Notes under the pieces: generated by a model
Seen by the model: the letters and a program-made list of their open reading frames with translations, nothing else
What the model was told of the DNA's origin: nothing
Database searches by the model: none
Assembly: GCA_034698045.1 (NCBI GenBank)
Contig: JAQGAU010000941.1
Span: 1 to 22,520 of the forward strand
Reading direction: 5' to 3'
Source of the DNA: Paramacrobiotus richtersi
Lineage: Eukaryota; Tardigrada; Eutardigrada; Parachela; Macrobiotidae
Length of the DNA: 22,520 bases
Position numbers and translations under genes: made by a program
Shown here: positions 8,497 to 20,225 of the stretch, piece by piece
How the letters are laid out: every line of letters starts with the position of its first letter
Position numbering within the stretch: position 1 is the first letter of the stretch

Positions 8497-11400
8497 TTAA
8501 TGCTGGGATATGAGCCAGTACGTTATTAGCATGCCTTTCCCCTGAAAGCAGTACAACACAGTGGACTCCCTGACCTTATTGCAATATGTACTGTTATTGC
8601 TACCTTAACCTCCACTGGTCCGCGTTCAATCATCAAAAAGCCGCCAATAGCGTCCAGAAGCTCTTTGGTTTGTTCCCCAATCTGGATCTTCATTGCTTTA
8701 ATGAAAAGCACGAACCTGTCGATCGATTGTTGTACTGAAGAGCAACTTTTCATTTTCATACCTTCACCAGTTGATTCCATCCTTGATGCCACATTCACCG
8801 TATCACCAAACCTTCAACGCATAGCACTGAATTGATGAATGGACCATTGAGAAAGTTTCTTACAAACAATATCGTGGCATCTTCAGTCCCACGATTCCAG
8901 CTACACATGGACCTAAAGATTTATTGTTAAGTTTTCAGATTGTTACTGAAGGGTCAAGTGCGTACCAGAATTTGCCCCGGCTCTTATCTGGATGTGCTCA
9001 TTTGGACGGTGGGGAATGGCAAAATTGACAATTTTAGCTACTAATGCCAAAGCCATGCTGGCAATTTCCGTGGCGTGACGGTTTCCATTACGCACCGGGA
9101 GTCCAGACGATACCTACGGAAATGCCACTTTGCCTCAGTTTTAACAAATCTGCAGGTTTCCTTTTGCGAATACCATATAAGCATCACCGATAGTTTCCAC
9201 TTTATACACGTCAAACTTCTCCAAAACCCCGTCAAAAAATGTATACAGACTATTGAGCAAATCCACAACGGCCATGGGCGTGCCTTTGGCCGCAATTGAC
9301 GTGAAGCCGACAATGTCGCTAAAGAAGATCGTCACGCTTTCGAACGCTTCGGGATCCACATGGACGCCTTTCGTCAGCTGCGCCGCTACCGATCTGCAAC
9401 ATTTTTATCAGCTTTGATCGAAACCACATCCTCACACATTCACATTCACATTCAACCACATGCATTCGTACCGGGGCAATAATTGGCTTAGCAACTGTTC
9501 AGAACGGTTCTTCTCATCCATGAACTGTTGCGTCTGATCAGCCACCTTCTGCTCCAAATCGACGGCGTATTGCTCCATTCGCTTGAGCAAAAGGTCAACG
9601 ATGTTATCGCCCACATTGCCTATGATGCGCTTTAGTTGGTCTTTGATTTTCGGGAATGTGGGGCGTTCCACAGGGACCTCTTCCCAGCTGCGCTCCATGA
9701 GATCGTACAGCTCGTTGGAACAGGAAGCGCGAGGAACTCGCGGTCGAACTGGAGGAATGTTAGCTGATATGACCTTTCAAAAGTCGTATAAGTTAAAAAA
9801 ACGTCAATAAAATGAAAGATCTAGTGTAAAGTACACACATACTTCCTGTACTATTTCCGCTTCGGACAGTTCTAGAGGATCACTTGGAAGCTCAAATGGG
9901 CCGCTTCTCAGTATTATTTGTTGAAGGATTATTGAGAAGCTGTACACATCCCCTTTCTGCAATCATGCCAAATGTGAATTATTCTTTCTAACCAACTTTG
10001 TGATCAAGCTGACCTGTGTGCCCTTTGGTGGCATAACTTGTCGAAGCAGTTCCGGCGCTCTCCAGAGGTACATAGTTAAGGAAGCAACCTGCTTCCCAGG
10101 CCGGGGTGGAACCAGTTCTGATTCATTGTGAAAATATGGCAGGCCATAATCTGTTATCTTTAAGGTAAACCTCGAGTCTATTAAGCAGGTCTGTGATGAG
10201 AGGAAGCCATGGGAGTGGATCTCCGTTGTATGGAGGTATGCCATGCCCTGGAGAAACAGTTTCTACATTTTCAGTTCATTTCTAGACGTTCCGGTTGTGC
10301 TCATTGCGGTGCATCAGTAAAGGACTGAAATGCAAAAACGTTGGACTATATGTTTTACTATTATGTCATCTCCGCGTGTTAGTCATGCATTCTCACGATC
10401 ACGATTGCATTCTCATCTGACATGAATCTAAAATCGTTAGATACCAGCTGAAAAATCTCTTCTTACGTGCACGACATCTCGAATCAACGAGTTTTTAAAA
10501 AACCAGTCGAGTTTGATCATCTCGCTCTCCAAGATGTCCGTCAAACAACCTTTGGGGCACAACTCCCCGACAACGTAGTGACAAATCCCGTCGGTTCGTA
10601 GCGAAACTGCGATAACATGTTGGAGATTTGCGTGGTCTGATTTCTTGATCTGTAAATATTGCTGAACTTCCTTAGCTGGTCGTCTTCAACGGATCATTAC
10701 TAAACGAACCGTGTTCAACTGCTGCGTCAGGTCATTGTTAGGTTGCTTTTCAAGGCTGGAGACATCGGTCAGCGCAACGAAACCACCGTTATACGATGCC
10801 AAAATATCCACCATCATTGATGAAACGTGCGTTCCACCGGTCGAAGCACTTCTCTGTAGTAAAAGCATCAAGGAGAAATGAACACACACAGCATGCCGTT
10901 ACATACAAGAGTTTTCTTCGATTCGCTTCCAGTTCGGTCCATCTTTATGTCAAGTTCATCATCCATAATTCGCCACCAGTTAGGATTGTAGGCATTGCGA
11001 ATTTTCCTGCAACCAGCTCTATTATACACTCAGAACATCGAAAGGTCAAAGGTCAAAGAAAGATGTACCAAAGTTTTGCGAAAATGTAGCCAGCTGCAAT
11101 AGCCACGCCGAAGACAAACAGAAGCGGCACGACAACCACTGTGGCAAGAACACCCGCCGAAGGTCCGTTACTGAGGCATTTGTCTCCACGATATCCACAC
11201 GCCGGCTCGTCCGGTGGGAACCGTCCGCTGGTCGACGGCCACTGGATGTTTTTCACCACGTTGAATTGTTCTTTGGTATGTTGATCATAATGTAGATAGA
11301 TCTATTTATAACGAGCAAAACTGTCTGATCACAAAGTACATCTTCAAAGATTCTTTTACGCAACTGCTACATTTGTCAGCTTTAACAACTGTTTATTTGG

Positions 11401-14233
11401 CAGAAGCCCAGAGACAATGTTGACACGATAAAGCTTTAACAGTTAATATGTATTACCAGCAGATTTACCTTAAAGAACATTATTAAAAACATGACAACGA
11501 GGCAGCATGGTAAAGAGATTAGAGTCTACCAAAACATCGGTCATCGAACAGCAACCATAGCTCTAGCTTCATAACTGCGGTACATTTCTGAAGCCTATCT
11601 GGAAATAACATTATAAGGTCAAAGTTGCAAAATTCAACCATTAATACACACGGTTTGGTTGCGGCCAATCGGAATCGCGCTTATTAGACTGGTTTATGTC
11701 GCAAGCTTCTGTGGAGTGACCTACCTCAAAGTGCTTAGATCCTTGGTTATAATACTCCACGTTGAACGTGCGATCCCGTTCCCCATCGTCTCCCATCCAG
11801 AATGTATTTCCCTGAAATCCTTCGAAGGTTGAATTGTAGATGGCGTAGGCAATCTCGTAGCCATTTGTATAATTTCCGCCATTCCGAAAGAGTTTTGTGA
11901 CTGTTGTCGCGTACATGAGGATGGATTCGTACAGTCCGGCAACAACTGGGTCAATCTACAACTTGCCGTTATTCGTAAAAAAAAGGTGCAGTATACTTTG
12001 TTGTGAGGAAGATGATAACGAATGCTTTACCGGCTCAAGCGGATTGTACAAGTAACCATATTTCTTCCTGGCTGTGGTTTTGATTTCCCGAGCGAATTGC
12101 TGATCGTATTCTCCGTTGTCATCATCAAAAGTCAGGACAAGAAGACTGGAGAAGGCTTGAGAGGCAACCTGTCAGGGAAGCACAAAGATCGCGTAATACC
12201 GGGAAAGTCAACAGTGATTAACAAAACAAATGCATAAGTTGTGAACAGGATTGAAGGTGTGAACGCTTACAGAGCCCACGCAGCAACGTTCCCTAATTCT
12301 TAGAACAATTAACGCTTGCAGAAGTGCTCATGCAAGTAGGTAATTCCCAAAGAATTTCCGTTGATTTCCAGCTACATAAGAAGTAGTGTTCTACGAGAAA
12401 TCTGCTGCGCTCAGCTGCAGTATGTTTTGAACAATGCTCCAAGTACTGTAGTTATTTCAAAGATCTGTGTAATCACATGAATAACAAACAGCCTGTATGA
12501 TAATATACCGGTAGTATCGCGGTAAGGGAACTAACCGTATCAAATGCGTCTTTCTTCAGTGGCGTAACTTTTCCCCAGTAATGCAGCTCGTACAGTTGGA
12601 TTGCAATGTAAACCTACATCAGCATATTTTATGCAGATGTAAACAATCAATACTTGCTATCAAACGCATCTCCATTAGGGAATCTCAGACATTGTTTACA
12701 TGTTCTCCGTTGGTAAATCCTTGCTGATGAGCGGATATCTGTCAAGAAAAACATTATTCTAACGAGATTCCAAGAAACTGAATGGCAACAGATACCATTA
12801 TCTCCCGTATTCCGTCAGCGTGACACAGCAATATAGAAACTGCAAAAAGGATCAATTGCAAGAGATATAATCCGCAGAAAGATTATCCCTCCCTCATTAC
12901 CACACCATCACCTGTCTATCAATTACCTCGTGATCGATCATTAGCGGCCAGCAGCAGCGGCGCATACTGTTCAATATCCATCTCCAGACTCTTGACAACC
13001 GTAATGACAATACTATCGTGTAGACGCCGATTACGCAACCTAATCATCCTCATTAGCGGCTCCGTCACCGTGCTGAAGAAGGCGTAAGAGTCGTCCTGGA
13101 AGATCGTCAGATGCTGGTACTTGAAGCGGGATAACACGGCCAGAAGGAAGTCTGTGACGTCGCCGTAGCCGAAGACCGGGTACAGGAGGAGATCAAAATC
13201 GGCATCCTGGGAATCCACTTGGAGGGCCCAGGCCCCGCCGGCTGGGATGCCGAACATGGGGATTCGTAGGTTCTCCGCGAAACCATATAGTGCAGCGGCT
13301 GTATGAGGGCAACCTGTGAAAAGTGTTACCAAGACGCAATTTAACGGATATTCTCAAACGGAAATGTCATGGACCTACTTTCGGGAATTAACAGAATTAT
13401 ACTATATTTAGCCCAACTGTCAAGAACGTGCGTCGTGTCAGCGGTGTCACAGAAAGTTCTTAATCTTATCCGGTGTTCATAGCGCAGAAAACAGTGGCGA
13501 AGACTTGTATTACAAAGTGCCATGTTCATTTGGCTCGATTGCCCAAATCAAGATCTTCTACCTGAATGGCTGAAATGTGGTTTTTATTGACTAACAATTG
13601 TAAGCCTAAATTTTATTGTGAAAACACTGGCTCAACCTGTCTCACTGCTCTTGTATCTTTTTATTATAGTTTCATATAATCTTATAATATTTTTTTAAAT
13701 TCCGAAGCTTCTATTACCGTTTTGAAAATGACGTATGCGTGCAGATGTTTCCGCTGTACTATTTAAATACTATGATCAAATTTACGTACTGTACAAGTAC
13801 AGTTACTGAAAGTACAGTAAATGTTTGCCAATAAATGAAACTCACACAGGATATTGACATTTGACATTCGAAGGTCAGAAAATCCCAACATAACAATGTA
13901 CAACAAAAATACTTTACAACATACCCTAATTATTAGCCACTTACTTGGTCCTAAAAACGCGTCGCACTCAAGTCCGTCTTTCAGGAGATTGTACACCTTG
14001 GACACCACTGAATACATTCTCCGCCCACACGATAATCCCGAGCTATGGTAAACGCTGCGTAAACTCCAGCCTTCCGGCAAAACATAATCATTAGCGTGCT
14101 GCACGCCAATGTCAACCACCGCCGCTGAGCGATTGAAAGTCGAGAAGAAGGAATCATCTTCCCAGATGAAACACATTGTTAGATTATAGGAATCTGCTAA
14201 AGAAACCAGTGTCAATATCATTATCACCAGCAT
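8497..14233 (-). CDS. Receptor guanylate cyclase (natriuretic peptide receptor type), complete
   Basis: Twenty exons in phase give 1042 residues: 14233-13945, 13313-12927, 12839-12796, 12738-12700, 12613-12536, 12168-12031, 11955-11725, 11301-11069, 11006-10907, 10853-10701, 10649-10467, 10247-10014, 9956-9843, 9773-9472, 9393-9174, 9113-8966, 8912-8864, 8811-8762, 8695-8604, 8541-8497. Order: signal peptide ([15 protein letters not shown]), extracellular ANF-receptor ligand-binding domain ([21 protein letters not shown]), one TM helix near 451-474, pseudokinase 514-741, signalling helix (near 800-840), cyclase 842-1040. The cyclase keeps metal Asp 868 (FFSDIVGFT) and Asp 912, guanine-specifying Glu 908 ([10 protein letters not shown]) and Cys 980 (RYCLFGD), and Asn 987/Arg 991, so it should make cGMP as a homodimer at the plasma membrane. 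The pseudokinase has HGFLSS for HRD, DYGL for DFG and VALT for VALK, so no phosphotransfer. The ligand is unknown. Confidence 0.95.
9435..9452. repeat. Short CACATT microsatellite in a cyclase intron
   Basis: Three perfect CACATT units lie within the 78-bp intron at 9394-9471 of the receptor cyclase, close to its donor. The intron lies between the signalling helix and the catalytic domain. Confidence 0.8.
13314..13944 (-). other. First and longest intron of the receptor cyclase
   Basis: At 631 bp this is about ten times the usual intron here. It starts with CCAA|GTAAGT and ends TTTTCACAG. It is AT-rich with no recognisable coding sequence. First introns often hold regulatory elements, but none can be named from the sequence. 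Confidence 0.7.
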
Positions 14234-15067
14234 CTTCCAGGATCGGTATTTATACAGTGATCATCGCAAAGTTTATGAACGTATCGATTAGAAGACTGGA
14301 ACAACTGCGAAATGACGGGAATATCATCGTTAGAGCGGCAAACTGTCTCATTTCCCATGAGCGCCGACCAGCGATGCTGCGTAATAACCATGCGTGTCAA
14401 GAAAAAGGACTCTGCTTTTGTCCTTTACACGCTCGACTCTTGGGATAATCGCAAGACAATAACACGCCAAGTGAGGGAAGATTTATCGTCAGTTCTAAAT
14501 TTGCACCTGTTCAAAACAACATCTCCACTCGAGGAAACGTGCTGCGGGCTGTTTAAATGCTACTTGTGTTATTGATTGACGCAGTGGGTGGTGAATACCG
14601 CTAATAGAGGAACCTTCCGGTGCGAGTTGGATATGGCTCGGATAGCTGAGCCGTTGGTGGTTTTTATGCCTTTCCCAGGCGCATCATTCCGGAAATCAGA
14701 TCGTAAAATAAGTGGCCGATCACTGATTGCTTTGCTATTGACGTTCGTATATCAACATAAATATTCCGAGTCAAAGAACCTATAATTTGTTGTTGTACAG
14801 GTTAGTAGGTTACCACAACACAGCAGCAATTTATCTCCATGATGACCTAATTCAGTGTGTAATGCATCACTGCACTAAATTACTTCAGATAATTTTTACT
14901 GGATCGCTTTGTAGGTATAAAGTCAATCGGTCCTGGAAGCAAGAGTAAAAAGCTGTTCTTTATCACTTTTCATCATTATAAATTTCAGCGTTGGGAAACT
15001 TGTATTGTTAACTTCGCGCTTCTCATGGTATAATGATCCTAAACAATTGCAAAAGGAAGCAGTTTAC
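14234..15067. other. Upstream region of the receptor cyclase, no clear gene
   Basis: This stretch precedes the cyclase start and presumably holds its promoter and 5' UTR. Open frames of 69-90 codons on the plus strand (14176-14785) show no motif and overlap one another, so I treat them as chance. Confidence 0.45.
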
Positions 15068-15491
15068 CACGCTATAGTCCTACATCTGCTTTCCACTTTC
15101 AGCCACACAAGACCACAGCCAAGTAGTAAAACTGCTACCAGCACTAAACTGTAACAGGACATGAGAATCAAACGGTCCGCAACCGAAATGGAAGTACGGT
15201 TGCAGCGAGTTGAACGATGCAGACATTCCTGCCAGCTTGCCATTCACCACCGTTTTGCTAAGAGTTGAACAAAAATATTGTTCTTCTCGGAGCTCGGACC
15301 GTAAATTAGTCCGTAATAACAAACGTGACCTTTAACATGCAGGATATAATGATATTTCGATTTGACAGTTTTATCGAACACCTTGTCACGCCTGGAGGTT
15401 TGTTACCGGTGGCACGGTCAACGTCGAAGCGCATAAATCCACAGCACCTCCAAGCTAGGTTGGCGACAATATGCTCCGTTTCCGCAGTCAA
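15068..15491 (-). other. Unrecognised, possibly coding remnants on the minus strand
   Basis: Two overlapping minus-strand frames (15491-15306 and 15322-15080) are Cys/Trp-containing but not identifiable. In another frame the ATG at 15162 opens a signal-peptide-like run (MSCYSLVLVAVLLLGCGLVW) ending at a possible donor GCGTG|GTAAAC. I could not find a matching second exon: the nearest acceptor (TTGTTTAG) gives a stop after a few residues. They may be decayed downstream parts of the Apple/PAN-like pseudogene or chance. Confidence 0.25.
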
Positions 15492-15605
15492 TGGTCAACA
15501 CCTATCCACACATTGCAGGTGAATACTTGAGGTGTTGCAGGGAATCGATATTCTTCAGACTCCCGAGTAAAAGGGAACGTGACGAGGTATTACTAGGACG
15601 GCGGC

Positions 15606-16090
15606 TCAGAAGACCCGCTTTCGACTGCAGCATGACAGGTTGCTAACGCGCTCTAATTGGTTCCTGATTGACTGCACCTCTTCGTTGACCATAGCGGGTT
15701 CCGCACCGGACTCATCTTTTGCAACTGCTTCGGCTTTCCTGACTGCGCCACCCTTCAGCCAGCACGTGCCGCCGTTAAACTTTGTCCATGTGAAATGTGT
15801 ACACCGGGCTTCACCGGCTCAGGTGCCTCCGCAGTTCGCGCCCGTGGTGGGTTGACTGACGCCGTCGGGAAGTCGCACTTTGTGGCCCAGTTGCCGGACT
15901 GCTAGCCGATGCTCCTGTCGAGCACTTCGCGGATTATGCTGCTGTCGGAACTGTCGAAGGCGTTGCTCTTGCTCCCGGAGTTCGGCATCATTTAGCACGC
16001 GCCGCCTTTATAGGTGGCCTAGACTCTAGAGTCTAGATGTAGGCCGTGGACTATGGATTGTCGAAGCACTGCCCTCTGCACTTCTGCCAA
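15606..16090 (-). pseudogene. Broken gene with two Apple/PAN-like cysteine-rich modules
   Basis: The second module reads NWATKCDFP (near 15885-15860), then after a frameshift SQPTTGANCGGT, a TGA at 15821-15819, and CTHFTWTKFNGGTCWLKGG. The spacing of Cys and the FTW...GGTCWLK core look like small secreted Apple/PAN-type binding modules that I associate with carbohydrate-active proteins. The first module is more decayed: RGQCFDNP, stop, STAYI, stop, then in another frame KGGAC, stop, MMPNSGSKSNAFDSSDSS. Stops lie at 16053-16051, 16035-16033, 15994-15992, 15904-15902 and 15821-15819, mostly where the motif expects Trp or Cys. At least two frameshifts separate the pieces. Around 15720-15900 GC is near 62-65 percent, well above the neighbouring DNA. 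No ATG, signal peptide or enzyme domain could be attached. Module identity is from memory of the pattern, so family confidence is moderate; that it is broken is clear if the family is right. Confidence 0.5.
16019..16036. repeat. 18-bp perfect palindrome
   Basis: CTAGACTCTAGAGTCTAG equals its own reverse complement. It lies inside the first Apple/PAN-like module and coincides with one of its in-frame stops and a change of frame, so it may mark a local rearrangement. Confidence 0.9.
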
Positions 16091-17881
16091 CTTCTTCTTG
16101 CCGCTTCCCAGATCGTTCGATAGAAGAAGCTTGCCCTAATTGAAGTTACTGTTAACAGTTACTGTACTTCAAGGTAGTACACATTCTAACACATTTTAAT
16201 TCGCCACGTTACGCACGCGGTATGAAAGTGTTTACTTAGTGATTTCACTGTCGTCTGTAACCACCTTACATTTTAGTGAATGGAACGTTCCAGCACTGAC
16301 TGAAATGCTCTGATTCAAGAAACGTCACGGATTCTACAAGCGTAAAAGACAAACCCAAAATATCTGCATCACTCCATTATCGCAAACGTTTTCTTCGCTA
16401 GAAATTATTTTTTGACCTTTCCTTTATTCGCGATCTAATGCAGACGCTAAACGCGTAATCTGCTCCTCAATATTCTTCTAAAACACTCGTTTAGCCTATT
16501 AATAGTAGTATGTGCTGGAAATGACTTACATACATACTTTTTGTGCACTGTGCGATATGATATTCGATTGTGCGATTAAAGCCTTCGTTCTACTTAACAC
16601 CGCATATTCAGCACAATGTGTATTATCCACGGCAGTCACAATGCGTTGAATAACGTTACGCTGGTACATACTTAATTTGATCAACGAATCGAGTATCTAG
16701 GAAAATACCGGGTGCGCCGCCCGGATTGGCGGTCTAATCGGACGGCGATTTCTCAGTTATTCTGACAATTTTCCGGGTCGATCTTGGGCTTGTTTTGTAG
16801 GCAATTTCACGCTCTATATGAAAAAAGGTTGGTATTTGGTAGTGGTGCTATACTCCATGTTTTTGTGATTTTTGAATGAAATACACCAGATGAACTTCTT
16901 GGCGGATTTTGAAAATCGAAAATTCGCCGAAATAAATTGACATTTTTTTGCCCAATTCTGCATGGTTAATCTAGACACGCGCTGTCACTTCTAGTAGCAC
17001 ACTGAGTCTGCTTCCTTTTGGACAAATAGTCAGTCTTCGAATGTGCATAGCTGAGCACAGTGAGCACCTGGAACCCTTAGAAAACTGAAAATGGCGGTGT
17101 AATTTCATGGTATCTTTCAAGTTGCTGACAGTAAGTCCCGAAGATCAACCTGCATTTGGGCAAGTGACCCGTATTTCTGACGCTCAGAACCTGGGCTCTT
17201 AAACGACGTTACACAGCTGTGCATCGGGCTTCGGTCTTTTGCAAGCTATAGTGATTTTGACAATGCCGCCATTTTAGACTTGGCGAAAAATTAAATATTT
17301 CAAATTTCATATCGCCATGAAAAACTAAGGTGCACAATTTTCAAACAGATCTTAAGGGATATGAGAGCCCGCCTGAAGAGGCATGTTATAACAGCAAAAG
17401 GATGACAGTTGCTATTTGGGTTGCTTAACCATACTCGCTTAAACTTTCAAAACTCCCGCCAAAATGTTTTTCTACCCCTCAACATTTAGTGGGCTATAAC
17501 TTTCGACCGGAAACCGGTACACAAGCAACCTGCATATATTCCGAGAGCAGGAAAGTAGCTCTTTCATTTACAGTATGCAAGAAATGTCTGCCGAATGTCT
17601 GTGGTTCAGAATCTGCAACCGCCTACACCGCCAATCGGTGCGGCGCACCCGGTACAGTCAGTACACGCAGACAGTAGAGCACACAACCTGAGTTTAACTC
17701 TGCTCAGCATTTTATACAAACTCCGTATTAGAAGTGTGCCAAAAATGCATCAAATTTCCCAGCGAACGATGCGATCGTTCAACAGTACACCATCATCGGT
17801 TCCCCAGCTAAATGCTTCTCCGAAACTGAAGTTTCCAATAACCAAATTTTTGTTTCACTGGATCCAGCTACAGAAATCATA
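16091..17881. other. Noncoding stretch upstream of receptor gene B
   Basis: No open frame of note exists until about 17490, and the frames at 17489-17882 look like 5' untranslated sequence of the receptor gene. Between 16901 and 17275 there are inverted GC-core, AT-flank motifs: GGCGGATTTT (16901-16910) with AAAATTCGCC (16919-16928), and AAAATGGCGG (17088-17097) with CCGCCATTTT (17266-17275). This may be a remnant noncoding repeat or regulatory DNA; I cannot decide. Confidence 0.45.
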
Positions 17882-19367
17882 ATGGGTAGCATTTCGCACG
17901 CTTTCGACACCTTACCACGAAACCGCAAGTTATCCTTCCGGGATAGCAGTTCTACCATTGCTGTTCCACCATCCGATGCAGCCTTCCAGCATGATCAGTC
18001 TGATGCAAAAGAAACAAAGTTATCAACGTTGTTCCAGCCATTTCTTATATTTCTCCGATTAGGTGGGATGTACTTCGTTAATACATCAGCAGCAAATCTC
18101 CCGTCCTTATCTACGAAGATTGTCGAAATTATTTTCCGGCTGTACAGCACCGGTGCATTGATCTTGTGTTGCCTGGACGCTGGCTTCTACTTTTGCGCTT
18201 CGTACTACCGTTGGGTGAATGTGATCTTAACCTTCGAAGACATGGAACACATTATTTCGCATGTCAGTCGCAACTTTTGGAGTATCCAGCTGTGTGCCGT
18301 TTATCTCGTTTTTTACCGAGCCTCAACAATGAAATTGGGATGCTCCTATTTCATTCAGCAGTGGGACATTCTGGGGTACAACTGTGCTGTCCCAAACTGC
18401 AAAGGTCACGCACATTTTATCAGTGAATTTCGGAAGCGCCGGAATTTCTTTTTATTTTTGGCTTTTGTTCATCTAATGGTCCAGACAATCTTGGCCTATC
18501 TGGGACGCGCAGGCTTAGCAGAAGTCGCAGAGATGCCGGTATTTGAAGCCATCGAAACTACCAAGCGCATCGGTGATTTCTTTCTTTGCTTTGCGTACAC
18601 GGTTCCCATCTACTTCTTCGCTACCGTTGCGTCCGCAGTTGCTTTGGATTTCCAGCATCTAAAAAGTGACCTTTTAGAAATTGTAGAAAATGGAGAATGT
18701 GGGAAATGCATTGAGGAATTCCGGATGCAGCATCAACGACTATGTGCATTGTTGGAAATCGCTGATTCGCTGTTTTCGCCATTTATCGTAATTGTCATTC
18801 CTTCGAGTATCCTGCAAGTGCTGTTTGAAGTGTTTATGCTTCAAGCGGAAATGGATAGTGCGGGCAGTGTAAATGCGATCAATGCCGGATCCTATGTACT
18901 GTGGTGTTTGACGTATTCATCCCAAGTGCTGATTGTTATGTTGGTGGGTGCATCAGTCAATGAAGCGGTAAATTACGCTTACTAAAGCCAACATCTTTTC
19001 GAAGCTTAGTAAATTCCTTCGTTTGCAGGCACATTCTCCCGAATTGGTCTTATACTCGATAGATCAATCCAAGCTTACAGATCCTGAATGCCGACAGCTA
19101 CAGATCTTCCTCAACAAAATTATAACAAGCAAAATCGGTTTTACGGCGGGTGGTATCTTTACCGTTGAGAGATCCTGTGTTGCAGAGGTAGAGGGATTTT
19201 ATTGCCCTATGATAGCGTTTAGTTGACCTTACCGTCTCAGTGACGCGTATTTGTTACAGATTTTTGGAACATATGTTACCTACCAGATCCTTATTTTTGA
19301 AGTGAGACTGGACCTGAAAATGGACCACATAGTGGAAAGTATACGGGATTGTCTCTGTGACTCGTAA
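17882..19367 (+). CDS. Gustatory-receptor-like seven-transmembrane protein B
   Basis: Exons 17882-18967, 19029-19187 and 19260-19367 encode 450 residues; both introns (61 and 72 bp) are in phase 0 and sit where those of paralogue A sit. The start ATG gives MGSISHAF and is followed by SFRDSSSTIAV, shared with A. Hydrophobic helices include FFLCFAYTVPIYFFATVAS, LQVLFEVFMLQAE and SYVLWCLTYSSQVLIVML. The third exon reads IFGTYVTYQILIFEVRL, that is TYhhhhhEV in TM7 (Tyr 423, Glu 429) in place of the insect TYhhhhhQF. The conserved block DQS.L....CRQLQ, then KIGFTAGGI in exon 2, is shared with A. By family it would be a chemoreceptor channel subunit in the plasma membrane. A and B are on opposite strands, about 13.5 kb apart, and diverged, so the duplication is old. 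Co-assembly of A and B is possible but unproven. Confidence 0.85.
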
Positions 19368-19728
19368 AGTACATATGTACGTTTCTTTTGGCAACTGATG
19401 TTTCTGCTTCAGAATTTTTTGCTCGGATTATTTATTTATATATTTTATTTCAGAATTTTATAAATTTTGCATAGTGCACCGCGCTGGCGCTACATTTGCG
19501 GCCCTGATTGCTTTGCGCTCCAGTTTATACTTTATTCACTTGCTTCAGTGTCACTACTCGATCACACGCAGATAATACTTCAAATGTGACATTTATTGCG
19601 GCTTGGTTCAACACTACAGACTGCTGGCTTTCGTTGGTTTTGATAAACTGGATTGATGTAAACTGTTTTAACGCGTAGAAAGTTAACGATTTCAACTTTT
19701 TCACGAACTGTATGTATCTTGCTATGCG
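19368..19728. other. Convergent intergenic region
   Basis: This AT-rich stretch lies between the stop of receptor gene B (plus) and the end of the kinase fragment (minus). I see no exact AATAAA on the plus strand near the receptor stop, and no gene. Confidence 0.5.
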
Positions 19729-19998
19729 TTAGAATGCATGCGACGGAATTGCAAAGCTATGTAAGGGCCGAAATATGGCATTAGCTTGATATTTCAACTG
19801 TTCTGCCGCCGATGCCATCGTTGGCCTTGGGTCGTCATCTGTTGTAGAGAAGAGTCCAACAAGAATCGCATCTACGTCGACGATGTCAAACCCGAAATTG
19901 CCCACAAATACGCCATAACGTGCTTTCCACAGAAACATTAATAATGCATAACCATCGTAGCAAACACGTATACTGTAGCTTACTGTAATTAGGCGCAT
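19729..19998 (-). pseudogene. Protein kinase C-lobe fragment
   Basis: The minus-strand frame ends with DDDPRPTMASAAEQLKYQAN, the subdomain XI signature (D.RPTM...A..L) of tyrosine-kinase-like serine/threonine kinases. Just upstream, in another frame, VYVFATMVMHY resembles subdomain IX (SDVYSFA.ML). The two frames are not joined by any splice pair I could find, and no HRD or DFG motif is seen on this strand to the right, so this looks like a truncated, frame-shifted remnant. An alternative is the last exons of a gene whose upstream exons I failed to see before the divergent BACK-Kelch gene starts at 20226. It may derive from the same kinase family as the N-lobe at 264-741, but they share no overlapping part to compare. 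Confidence 0.5.
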
Positions 19999-20225
19999 GC
20001 TTACTCGACGGACTGATAGAATCTAGATGTGAATCGGTTCTTGCATTGACAATCAATTTGACAATAAGGTGTGAGATTAAGGTCCAAATATCAAACAGTG
20101 CTTGTTCCTGCCAAGTGTTCGTAACGCGTTCAGACAGCAGAGCTCCGTACTTCTGTTTGATTTTGCAACCTTAGTTAACAGAACTACCAGTTTCCGGAGC
20201 CGTTCTTTTCCTCGACGAGAAGATT

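Noticed and set aside
14176-14785. Three plus-strand frames upstream of the receptor cyclase
   Set aside because: They overlap in different frames, one lies antisense to the cyclase signal-peptide exon, and none shows a recognisable motif.
15819-15821. In-frame TGA at an expected cysteine of the Apple/PAN-like module, as in a selenoprotein
   Set aside because: Other stops (TAG, TAA) and frameshifts occur in the same gene, and no SECIS-like hairpin could be recognised; decay explains it better.
17595-17882. A 95-codon plus-strand frame ending at the receptor B start
   Set aside because: It has no ATG-supported domain and overlaps the receptor ATG by its stop codon; it is most simply 5' untranslated sequence.
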